Shown here: piece after piece, positions 44,400-51,364 of the stretch
How the letters are laid out: every line of letters starts with the position of its first letter
How positions within the stretch are numbered: position 1 is the stretch's first letter
Assembly: GCF_014641075.1 (NCBI RefSeq)
Contig: NZ_BMHP01000003.1
Coordinates: 1,116,001-1,180,000 of the forward strand
Source: Paenibacillus nasutitermitis
GTDB lineage: Bacteria; Bacillota; Bacilli; Paenibacillales; Paenibacillaceae
Direction: 5' to 3'
DNA: 64,000 nucleotides
Program-made: the position numbers and the translations under genes
Notes under the pieces: model-generated
What the model was told of the DNA's origin: nothing
Database searches by the model: none
What the model saw: only the letters and a program-made list of their open reading frames with translations

Positions 44400-45104
44400 T
44401 TATGGCTTGAGACGATAGCCCATTCCCCACAAGGTCTCGATAAATTCCTCGTCGGGACTTGCTTTGGCAAGCTTGCTGCGCAAATTGCTTATATGGACGT
44501 TAATCGTATTGTCATCACCAAAAAACTCTTCTCCCCATACGCTTTCATATACGTTCGCCTTGGTAAACACTTTCTTCGGAGAGGACATCAAGAGAGCCAA
44601 TATCTCATATTCCCTGGCCGTCAGAGTCAAGACCGTATCGCCCAGCGAAACGGACTTCGCCTCTTGATCCAGTCGGATTGACTTGAATTGCAGAAGCTGC
44701 TCTTTGCCCTCAGCCGGAGTTCCGCGTCTGTACCTGCGCAGGTGGGAATCGATCCTTGCGGACACTTCGTCAATGTCGAAGGGCTTCGTAATGTAGTCAT
44801 CCGCACCTCGCCGCAGCATCGCAACCTTGGTCCGCGATTCCTCCTTGGCCGAAATCACGATCACTGGAATTGGGCCAGTCATCTGGATGCGGTCCAGCAG
44901 CTCCTCGCCGCCAAGGCCCGGAAGCATCATGTCCAACAGCACCATATCCCATTCCTGCTTGTCCAGATACAGCACGGCTTCCGTTCCGGAATAGGCAGGC
45001 TGCGGCAAATAACCGTTTCTCCTAATAATATTGCATAAGAGCTGATTAATATCGTTATCATCTTCCACGACCAGAATATGAATTTTTTTATCTGTAAGCA
45101 CCAT
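44400..45104 (-). CDS. OmpR-family response regulator
   Basis: A 234-residue regulator with receiver domain (acidic E14, D15, D16; phospho-acceptor D58 in VLLDMMLPGLGG; K in YITKPFDIDEV) and a C-terminal winged helix (LTAREYEILALLMSSPKKVF, TINVHISNLRSKL, IETLWGMGYRLKP). Its ATG directly follows the stop of the sugar isomerase gene (TAA then ATG). The binding site GAGGATT lies inside that gene. So it may be co-transcribed with an unrelated gene. It should activate the ABC exporter genes downstream, with the kinase at 41688-42590 as its partner. Confidence 0.92.
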   Translation of the reverse strand: MVLTDKKIHILVVEDDNDINQLLCNIIRRNGYLPQPAYSGTEAVLYLDKQEWDMVLLDMMLPGLGGEELLDRIQMTGPIPVIVISAKEESRTKVAMLRRGADDYITKPFDIDEVSARIDSHLRRYRRGTPAEGKEQLLQFKSIRLDQEAKSVSLGDTVLTLTAREYEILALLMSSPKKVFTKANVYESVWGEEFFGDDNTINVHISNLRSKLAKASPDEEFIETLWGMGYRLKP

Positions 45105-45935
45105 TTAATCCTCTACCTGATACGTATCTTTCAAGGCCATGAGGCCTTTCCTGGCAACATCCAATGCGCTCAAATCCCCGAAATCCGTTATGAAAAGTTC
45201 CAAGGAAACGTAACCGCGGTAACCGCTGGCATAGAGGATACGGGCTATTTCCTTGCTTGGCGCGATGCCTTCCCCCGGGAAGACCCGGTCTGCGTCGGCA
45301 ATCGTCTCGCGCGGCGGAACAGCAGGATAATCATTGGCATGGAAGATGCCGATTTGCTCGCCTTCCAGCTTCGCCAGACCATCCACACTGCTTCCTCCGG
45401 TATACATATGAAATGGATCCAACAGCACCTTAACGTCGGTGTACCCGCTCGCCTCCATGATGGACTGTGCTTCACCAAGCTGCGAGAGCTTGTCCGCCCG
45501 TCCCCAGAACTCCAGAATGGGCTCGACTCCCAGGCTTCGTCCCAGCTTCACCAGCCTGGCATAATATCCGGCCATGTCATGGAGAGAAACATCCTTCACA
45601 TCTCCAAAAGGAGGGGCAGCTACCGCCTGGCAGCCAAGCTCGGCCAACATGCGAATTTCCCGCTCTGCCTGCACAAAGGCCGCTTCCCGCACACCCGGAT
45701 CCTGATCAGCCCATTTGAAGAAGGCAATTGCGTTGACGAAGGAAACGCCCGAATCTACGAGCAGCGCCTTCAGCTCAGCCGTTGTCCCCCCCTCTTCCAA
45801 ATAAGCTTCAATCTCGCCTACCCACAGCTCGACTCCTTCATATCCCGCCTCCGCAGCCGTCCGAATCTGATCCGGCAGGGACAGATTAAAGGGAAACAGC
45901 GTGGAAGCGTTTAAGGATGTTTTAAATGGAAACAT
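45105..45935 (-). CDS. Sugar phosphate isomerase/epimerase (xylose isomerase-like TIM barrel)
   Basis: A 276-residue TIM-barrel enzyme of the IolE/IolH/xylose isomerase-like group, which interconverts keto-sugars or inositol derivatives. Typical segments are FPFNLSLPDQIRTAAEAGYE, VKVLLDPFHMYTGGSSVDGL, GIFHANDYPAVPPRETIADA and YVSLELFITDF, which hold the Glu, Asp and His metal ligands. GAGGAGGT precedes the ATG at 45935, and the in-frame start at 46010 lacks one. The stop touches the start of the response regulator gene. Confidence 0.85.
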   Translation of the reverse strand: MFPFKTSLNASTLFPFNLSLPDQIRTAAEAGYEGVELWVGEIEAYLEEGGTTAELKALLVDSGVSFVNAIAFFKWADQDPGVREAAFVQAEREIRMLAELGCQAVAAPPFGDVKDVSLHDMAGYYARLVKLGRSLGVEPILEFWGRADKLSQLGEAQSIMEASGYTDVKVLLDPFHMYTGGSSVDGLAKLEGEQIGIFHANDYPAVPPRETIADADRVFPGEGIAPSKEIARILYASGYRGYVSLELFITDFGDLSALDVARKGLMALKDTYQVED

Positions 45936-46121
45936 ATTCACTACCTCCTCGGATATTTCTGATCTTCCTATTATAAGATAAACACGGCTAAAAAGGATAT
46001 CCTTGTTCAATGGGCGGTAAGGTTATAGCGACTGGATTCGACAAAATACATCCCTCCATGTTTTGTTTGTAAGAAAATAGGAAATGCTATCATCATCACA
46101 AACACCCAATAGGAGGACTAT

Positions 46122-46673
46122 ATGCAAATGAAAAAAACCGCCGTGTCCGTCTGCCTGGCTGCGCTTGGCTTCTTTCTGCTCGGATCCATGTTCCTCAACC
46201 CGACAGCTGATGCCAGCTCCAAGGAAGACAAAGTGACCGTAGAAATCATAAACAGCAAGGGAGAAGCCATCGGGACCGCACTGATTACCCCGAAAGATAA
46301 CGGCGTTCTGCTGCATGTCGAAGCGAAGAATCTCCCGCCCGGCATTCACGGCATCCACTTCCATGAAACAGGCAAATGCGAAGCCCCTGACTTCGCCTCA
46401 GCAGGCGCCCATCTGAATCCCACTCACAAGCAGCATGGATTCAACAACCCCAAAGGGTTCCATGACGGGGACCTGCTGAATATCCAAGTGGGACCTGATG
46501 GTACAGTGAAGGCCGATATGGAAAGCAAGAACGTTACACTGGCTAAAAATGCGGCCAATTCCCTGCTGAAAGCCGGCGGGACAGCGCTCGTCATTCACGA
46601 GAAAGCCGATGATTATGTTACGGACCCGTCGGGTAATTCCGGCGGCCGGATTGCTTGCGGTGCCATCCAGTAA
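46122..46673 (+). CDS. Cu/Zn superoxide dismutase family protein, exported
   Basis: Converts superoxide to hydrogen peroxide outside the membrane, if active. The 183-residue product has an export signal (MQMKKTAVSVCLAALGFFLL) and a sodC domain. Metal ligands appear as HFH in GIHFHETGKC, H in AGAHLNP, H in KQHGFNN, H and D in FHDGDLLN, and H in VIHEKADDY. The Cys pair (GKC and RIACG) can form the usual disulfide. B. subtilis YojM is a known relative with an altered copper site. Here all expected histidines seem present. GGAGGA precedes the ATG. Confidence 0.92.
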   Translation: MQMKKTAVSVCLAALGFFLLGSMFLNPTADASSKEDKVTVEIINSKGEAIGTALITPKDNGVLLHVEAKNLPPGIHGIHFHETGKCEAPDFASAGAHLNPTHKQHGFNNPKGFHDGDLLNIQVGPDGTVKADMESKNVTLAKNAANSLLKAGGTALVIHEKADDYVTDPSGNSGGRIACGAIQ

Positions 46674-46707
46674 TACCCGGCCGATGGAGTTTTATATGTA
46701 TGTAAAA

Positions 46708-46752
46708 AAAAGGACCTCACCCCCGCCATCTGTGGGTAATGAGGTCCTTTCG
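46708..46752. terminator. Terminator after the SOD gene
   Basis: AAAGGACCTCA and TGAGGTCCTTT pair around a GC-rich loop, with T-runs on both strands. It lies between convergent genes. Confidence 0.8.
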
Positions 46753-46824
46753 CTTATGGATGGAATTACTCCCACTCTATAAGACTTGGGGACAGCTTCT
46801 TTGTCCAGGAGAGCTGTGTAAGAT

Positions 46825-47703
46825 CTAGCTGCGCTTGAGCGCTTCCAGCCCCAATGCCACGGAACCGCATAATCCGGCATTGTCGCCAAGGCCGGGCGAT
46901 ACGATATAATCCGCAATGCCTTCCTTGACGCTGGGATGATTCACATATCCATTCAGATTGCGCTGAACTTGCTCATGAATCAGCGGGAACAGCTGCAATT
47001 GATGCATGACGCCGCCGCCAAGAATGACTTTCTTAGGCGACAGCAGGAGAATGGTGCCAGCTATCGCTTGCGCGATATAGAAAGCTTCCATCGCCCATGC
47101 GGGATGATCCACCGGAAGCTCGCTTGCTTTCACTTTCCAGCGTTTCTCAATAGCCGGACCTGCGGCCATCCCTTCCAGACAATCCCCGTGATACGGGCAG
47201 AAGCCCTCATAGGTATCCTCTGGATGGCGGCGCACCAGTACATGTCCGCCCTCGGGATGGACAAGGCCGTGCACCAGCCGTCCTTCCGAGTATACGCCAA
47301 CGCCGACACCGGTGCCGATCGTATAATACACGCAGCTGCTGAGCCCTTTGGCTGCTCCCCATGTGGCTTCTCCAAGCGCTGCCGCATTCACATCCGTGTC
47401 CCAGCCGAACGGAACATCGAACTCCTTCTTCAGCGTACCCAGAAAATCATATCCGCCCCAGCCCGGCTTCGGCGTAGTCGTTACATGCCCGTAAGTCGCG
47501 CTCGCAGGATCAATATCGATCGGCCCGAATGTGCCGATGCCAATCGCCTCAACCTTTTTATCACGAAAATAATTAATGACATTAGCAAGCGTTACCTCCG
47601 GCGTTTCCGTCGGAAAGCTGACCCGTTCCTCAACGTCCCCATGCTCATTGCCGATTCCGCATACAAATTTCGTTCCGCCTGCTTCTATTGCTCCGATGCG
47701 CAT
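46825..47703 (-). CDS. ROK-family fructokinase
   Basis: Phosphorylates fructose, mannose or a related sugar with ATP, in the cytoplasm. The 292-residue protein starts IGAIEAGGTKFVCGIGN with the ATP-binding DxGxT-like motif. The zinc motif CPYHGDCLEGMAAG (about residue 165), with EGFCPYH just before, and AAALGEATWGAAKG and GGGVMH near the C-terminus mark it as a fructokinase of the ROK group (ScrK/GmuE-like). GGAGG precedes the ATG at 47703. It stands alone. Confidence 0.9.
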   Translation of the reverse strand: MRIGAIEAGGTKFVCGIGNEHGDVEERVSFPTETPEVTLANVINYFRDKKVEAIGIGTFGPIDIDPASATYGHVTTTPKPGWGGYDFLGTLKKEFDVPFGWDTDVNAAALGEATWGAAKGLSSCVYYTIGTGVGVGVYSEGRLVHGLVHPEGGHVLVRRHPEDTYEGFCPYHGDCLEGMAAGPAIEKRWKVKASELPVDHPAWAMEAFYIAQAIAGTILLLSPKKVILGGGVMHQLQLFPLIHEQVQRNLNGYVNHPSVKEGIADYIVSPGLGDNAGLCGSVALGLEALKRS

Positions 47704-47913
47704 TTCAATGTCCTCCATTATAGGGTATTGATTCGTTCATAAGTTTAATTACCACCTACCATAATAAAGGACTGGTAACCCTTTGACAATGCAGGGAGGT
47801 TTTTTGGCTCCTATTCAAGCGGGATGTTCCTCTTCGAAACAGAGGAGCAATGGATTAAGCCCGTCCATATATATATGAAGTATTAAATCACAGACGTTTC
47901 AGAAAATAAACAA

Positions 47914-47942
47914 CCTTAACCCGGTTCAGTACCGGATTAAGG
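47914..47942 (-). terminator. Terminator of the bacteriocin-associated ABC operon
   Basis: CCTTAACCCGGT and ACCGGATTAAGG pair with one mismatch and are followed on the minus strand by TTGTTTATTTT. It ends the operon 51003-47978. The 200 bases between it and the ROK gene hold nothing I recognise. Confidence 0.75.
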
Positions 47943-47977
47943 CTGCTTAACATATTTAACCGCCAAGATTCTCGATT

Positions 47978-48169
47978 TTATGACCGTTTAGGATTGAAGA
48001 TTAATAAGGCAATAAATGATACCAGGAAAAATATCCCTGCAAAAGCTCCCCAATAAACAAGAACATCCTTTATGGGTAGACCGAAATACCGAACCATGAT
48101 TCGGTGAATTATACCAGCTACAATAAATAATAAACAGTTCACAATCGAAAACCCTAAAGCTCTTATCAT
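47978..48169 (-). CDS. Small two-segment membrane protein, last gene of the bacteriocin-associated operon
   Basis: A 63-residue protein with two hydrophobic segments (SIVNCLLFIVAGIIHRIMV and WGAFAGIFFLVSFIALLIF), basic tail NPKRS. I do not recognise the family. TAGGAGGATA lies just before the ATG. It is the last gene of an AT-rich operon with an ATPase and a large permease. It could be a self-immunity protein of the kind often found with bacteriocin exporters, but that is inference from place and size. Confidence 0.6.
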   Translation of the reverse strand: MIRALGFSIVNCLLFIVAGIIHRIMVRYFGLPIKDVLVYWGAFAGIFFLVSFIALLIFNPKRS

Positions 48170-48208
48170 AATAAATATCCTCCTAACAGCAGTTGGATTA
48201 TGAATGAA

Positions 48209-48826
48209 CTATAAATTTATAGTTCTACTCGAATGCTCGGCAATCTCACGATCATGAGTCACGCATATAATAGTTTTGCCTTCTTCACGTAACTCTTGAA
48301 ATAAGGAGAGGATCATTCTTTTGTTATGCTCATCTAAGTTCCCCGTCGGTTCATCTGCAAAAATAATGTCACATGGCTTTATGATGATTCTTGCAACAGC
48401 TAATCTCTGTTGCTCCCCTCCGCTTAATTGATATACTTTTTTCTCCAGAAAACTTTCATCTAACTTAACACGACTTAGAGCGTTTATTAATTCGTTTCGA
48501 CTCATATTGGGGCGGAACTTAGCCGAGAGAAGCAGATTTTCTTGTACCGTCTTATTTTCTATAAGAACATAATTTTGAAATATATAACCAAAATGGTATC
48601 TTCTTAACTTCTCTATGTCTTTTGTCCTCGGATTTAAAACATTCATTATTTTTATATTCCCCTTGTCTGGCACATCCAACAAACCCATAAGATTCAATAA
48701 TGTCGTTTTTCCAGATCCACTCTTCCCCATTACGGTAACAAATTCATTATTGGAGATGGATACGGAAAAATCCGTTAAGATCATCTTTCCATCAAACGAT
48801 TTGCTGACATTCTCAAGTTGAATCAT
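48209..48826 (-). CDS. ABC transporter ATPase of the lactococcin 972-type/bacteriocin-associated group
   Basis: A 205-residue MacB-like ATPase. Walker A is GKSGSGKTT, the signature LSGGEQQRLA, Walker B IIFADEPTGNLD, and the switch histidine ICVTHDREIAE. The size and partner gene suggest the ABC group found with lactococcin 972-type bacteriocins. It overlaps the end of the permease gene by four bases (ATGA). This operon is clearly more AT-rich than the neighbouring sugar genes, which hints at horizontal origin. Confidence 0.88.
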   Translation of the reverse strand: MIQLENVSKSFDGKMILTDFSVSISNNEFVTVMGKSGSGKTTLLNLMGLLDVPDKGNIKIMNVLNPRTKDIEKLRRYHFGYIFQNYVLIENKTVQENLLLSAKFRPNMSRNELINALSRVKLDESFLEKKVYQLSGGEQQRLAVARIIIKPCDIIFADEPTGNLDEHNKRMILSLFQELREEGKTIICVTHDREIAEHSSRTINL

Positions 48827-51003
48827 GCATGCTCCCCTTTAATAATCATAGAAGTATTTTTAATATTGAAGAATCTAGAAATTAAATATAATAAACAAGT
48901 CTCGACAAAAATAAGTGCCAGGGAAATGTAAATAATTGAAACACTTTTAAACCAAAGAAAGGTGAGGATTCCACTAAAAATATAAATAAACAGCGTAGTC
49001 AGAATCAAAAATTTGTTTCTCGCCCAGTAAGAATATCCAAATAAATATTTGATATTAAGCTCATCCATGTTGCTCATATAGTAACTCCATATAAATATAA
49101 CTAAGAATACCATTGAGAATATTGCCATCACTATAATAGAGATGATCTGCTGAATAAACCTCTGCCATAAATTTGCGATCAATTCACCTTGTTCTTGAAA
49201 TACTGACCTTACTGAATGCACAAGTTCCTGTGTACCAGACTGCTTTAATAATGGAATAATGTTGTTATAAGCTTCTCCCTGTGAATGGTCTTCAAAAAAC
49301 AAACTCGAAGTTGAATTCGCCATCATGGTTGAGGAATCAAAGCTATTATTAATGATTAGTGCTATGGGGTCCTTAATGTAATGATGATCTCTTGCCAACC
49401 CTAATCTGCTGTTATAACTAAAGAACAGTTGATTCCTTTTCGTATAAATGATATTCACATCCAATTCTTCAATAGAAGAATGATCCAAAGGTTTATGCAT
49501 GGCCTTATTGTATATATTAGCTATTTCGACTTTTTGAAAATAAAAATATTCTTTGTAATTTGACCGGATTAAACTTTCGTAATTCCTGAATTGTTCTGGC
49601 ACCAATATATTCAGCACATTAGCATCCGGGTTAATTTCTTTAAATATATTCTTGCCATTAGAAGTTTCAATAGGATGTAAAAGTAAATAGTTTTCATTTA
49701 TTTCAACTTTTCGACCAGAAGAACCATAAATTTGCTTTTCACCCTGAGTGTTAATTTGATAGGTAAAAACCGGACTTTTATCCGCACGTGTTCCCATATT
49801 TAGAAATAACATCGCATTGATAACAAATGCATTCTTTTCCGTTTTCAATAATTGATAGAGGTCAGCAATTTTATCATTTACAACTTTCTCTTTACCTAAG
49901 TCTCCATTTGTATCGGGAAGATGGATGTTGAGACGATAAAGGTTTTTTGTCTTACTCCAGTAGGATTTATTTTCCAAGTTTTGTTTCAAATTTGTTGCAC
50001 TGGATAATGACAATTCAATGATGAATAAAAGCGATACGATTGTACAACATTTAATAATGATTGATGCAAGCTGATAGTTTTCAAAAGGAGGTTTTCCTTT
50101 TAGAGCAACGTTGCCAAAAAATGACCGATCAATAAATAGTACAGAGCATAAAACCATCGCCGCAGTTAAGATGAATGAAATAGAAGCTATAGCAGCAAAA
50201 GTAATGACAATATTAATCCAAAAATGAGTTTGATGAAAAAGAAAAACTGCGATTGCGATGAGCAAACCGTGACCAGAAATAACGAAGAGATAGGGTCTGA
50301 GCATTCCCTTTAATAGAGAGACATACGATTGAATGAAAGAATAGCCCCATAGTTTATTCAAATATAGCTGTTTTCGATTCTTATACATCTGAAAAAAGAT
50401 ATGGATAAAGAGGCTCAATACAGAAAAAGCTATTAAATAAAATAAGGTTCTATCCACAAAAACAATCGGATGAAGGACTATTTTTTGGAAACTCACTTCT
50501 CCAAAAGTTGAAAAGGCTTCAGAAGCATTTTTTGCTACATGAGGTTCTATGGAAGATATATAATAAGTATTTCCTATTCCCACATTACTAATTTGGTCAA
50601 AATTATAATAACGTACTTTCCACATGGAAACCGGAAAGGAAACACGGCCAACTTGTTTAGCAGTCGGATCATTGTAATTAGATATGAAATCATCCGATCT
50701 GGGCCAGGAACCACTTTCCAAGTGCAGGTTAGGATCTTTTTCTATATTTGAAGAGTAAATATTTAATGTATGCTCATCAAGAAAATTGTACTGCGATATA
50801 TTCACGCCTTCCTTTACAGAAAAATCCTTTAAAAGGCGGATGAGATCAAGTTCATTGCGTAGATTAGTGTTATTAAAATCGATTTTCATAATCAAATGGT
50901 CTTTGGTCAAAAGGTTGGCTGCTTTTTGATTTAAAATGAAATGAAAGCTGAATATGGTCAAGACCAGCACAAAAAAGGAGAAAAAAACATAATTCGTTTT
51001 CAT
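48823..51003 (-). CDS. Bacteriocin-associated integral membrane protein (DUF1430/bact_immun_7tm-like)
   Basis: A 726-residue membrane protein with one N-terminal segment (FFSFFVLVLTIFSFHFIL), a group of about three segments near residues 190-320, a large extracellular region and a final group near the C-terminus (IVMAIFSMVFLVIFIWSYYM, IFSGILTFLWFKSVSIIYIS). This layout, with the small ATPase downstream, matches the bacteriocin-associated integral membrane family, which has been linked to export of, or immunity to, lactococcin 972-type bacteriocins. GGGGAAGGAG precedes the ATG. The stop of a tiny upstream ORF overlaps its start. Base use is AT-rich. Confidence 0.8.
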   Translation of the reverse strand: MKTNYVFFSFFVLVLTIFSFHFILNQKAANLLTKDHLIMKIDFNNTNLRNELDLIRLLKDFSVKEGVNISQYNFLDEHTLNIYSSNIEKDPNLHLESGSWPRSDDFISNYNDPTAKQVGRVSFPVSMWKVRYYNFDQISNVGIGNTYYISSIEPHVAKNASEAFSTFGEVSFQKIVLHPIVFVDRTLFYLIAFSVLSLFIHIFFQMYKNRKQLYLNKLWGYSFIQSYVSLLKGMLRPYLFVISGHGLLIAIAVFLFHQTHFWINIVITFAAIASISFILTAAMVLCSVLFIDRSFFGNVALKGKPPFENYQLASIIIKCCTIVSLLFIIELSLSSATNLKQNLENKSYWSKTKNLYRLNIHLPDTNGDLGKEKVVNDKIADLYQLLKTEKNAFVINAMLFLNMGTRADKSPVFTYQINTQGEKQIYGSSGRKVEINENYLLLHPIETSNGKNIFKEINPDANVLNILVPEQFRNYESLIRSNYKEYFYFQKVEIANIYNKAMHKPLDHSSIEELDVNIIYTKRNQLFFSYNSRLGLARDHHYIKDPIALIINNSFDSSTMMANSTSSLFFEDHSQGEAYNNIIPLLKQSGTQELVHSVRSVFQEQGELIANLWQRFIQQIISIIVMAIFSMVFLVIFIWSYYMSNMDELNIKYLFGYSYWARNKFLILTTLFIYIFSGILTFLWFKSVSIIYISLALIFVETCLLYLISRFFNIKNTSMIIKGEHA

Positions 51004-51089
51004 ACATGGACTCCTTCCCCATTATTTGCTCCACAGCCAAAATAAAACATCATATAATTTGAATCTTTTCCTTTTTCATCCATAACCAT
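51000..51089 (-). CDS. Tiny ORF coupled to the DUF1430-like gene (29 residues, tentative)
   Basis: From the ATG at 51089 a 29-residue frame reads MVMDEKGKDSNYMMFYFGCG and then ANNGEGVHV. Its TGA overlaps the permease ATG (ATGA). GGGAAAG lies close upstream. It follows a good promoter (51100-51129). It has one cysteine and no double-glycine leader or signal peptide. It could be a leader or coupling peptide, or the remnant of a bacteriocin gene. An ATG at 51083 is a second possible start. Confidence 0.35.
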   Translation of the reverse strand: MVMDEKGKDSNYMMFYFGCGANNGEGVHV

Positions 51090-51099
51090 TAGCTTTCCC

Positions 51100-51129
51100 A
51101 GTATATCATCGAATTTTCGGCAGTGTAAA
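51100..51129 (-). promoter_or_regulatory. Promoter of the bacteriocin-associated operon
   Basis: On the minus strand TTTACA, 18 bases and TATACT form a good housekeeping promoter between the rhamnosidase terminator and the tiny ORF. A tandem copy of TTTACACTG lies just upstream. Confidence 0.6.
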
Positions 51130-51175
51130 CAGTGTAAATTGTTCCCGACTCCTGGTAGAATAGTTCCCAGACAAA

Positions 51176-51216
51176 GAACCCCCATCATCCGCTGCAAAAT
51201 CGGATGATGGGGGTTC
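51176..51216 (-). terminator. Terminator of the rhamnosidase operon
   Basis: Arms GAACCCCCATCATCCG and CGGATGATGGGGGTTC form a perfect 16-base stem with a nine-base loop. On the minus strand TTCTTTG follows. Confidence 0.75.
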
Positions 51217-51364
51217 TGATATTACCGGTATGTCCTCCATACGCAGGGTGATCAGACAGCTATAAGCGCCTGCTGTGCCTGGCCGGAAAATAAGCGGCTG
51301 GCGACCATTCCTGATAAGGGAGGTGTCGCCTGTTGCTCGGTGAAAGCATTTTCGTCGGGATTTT

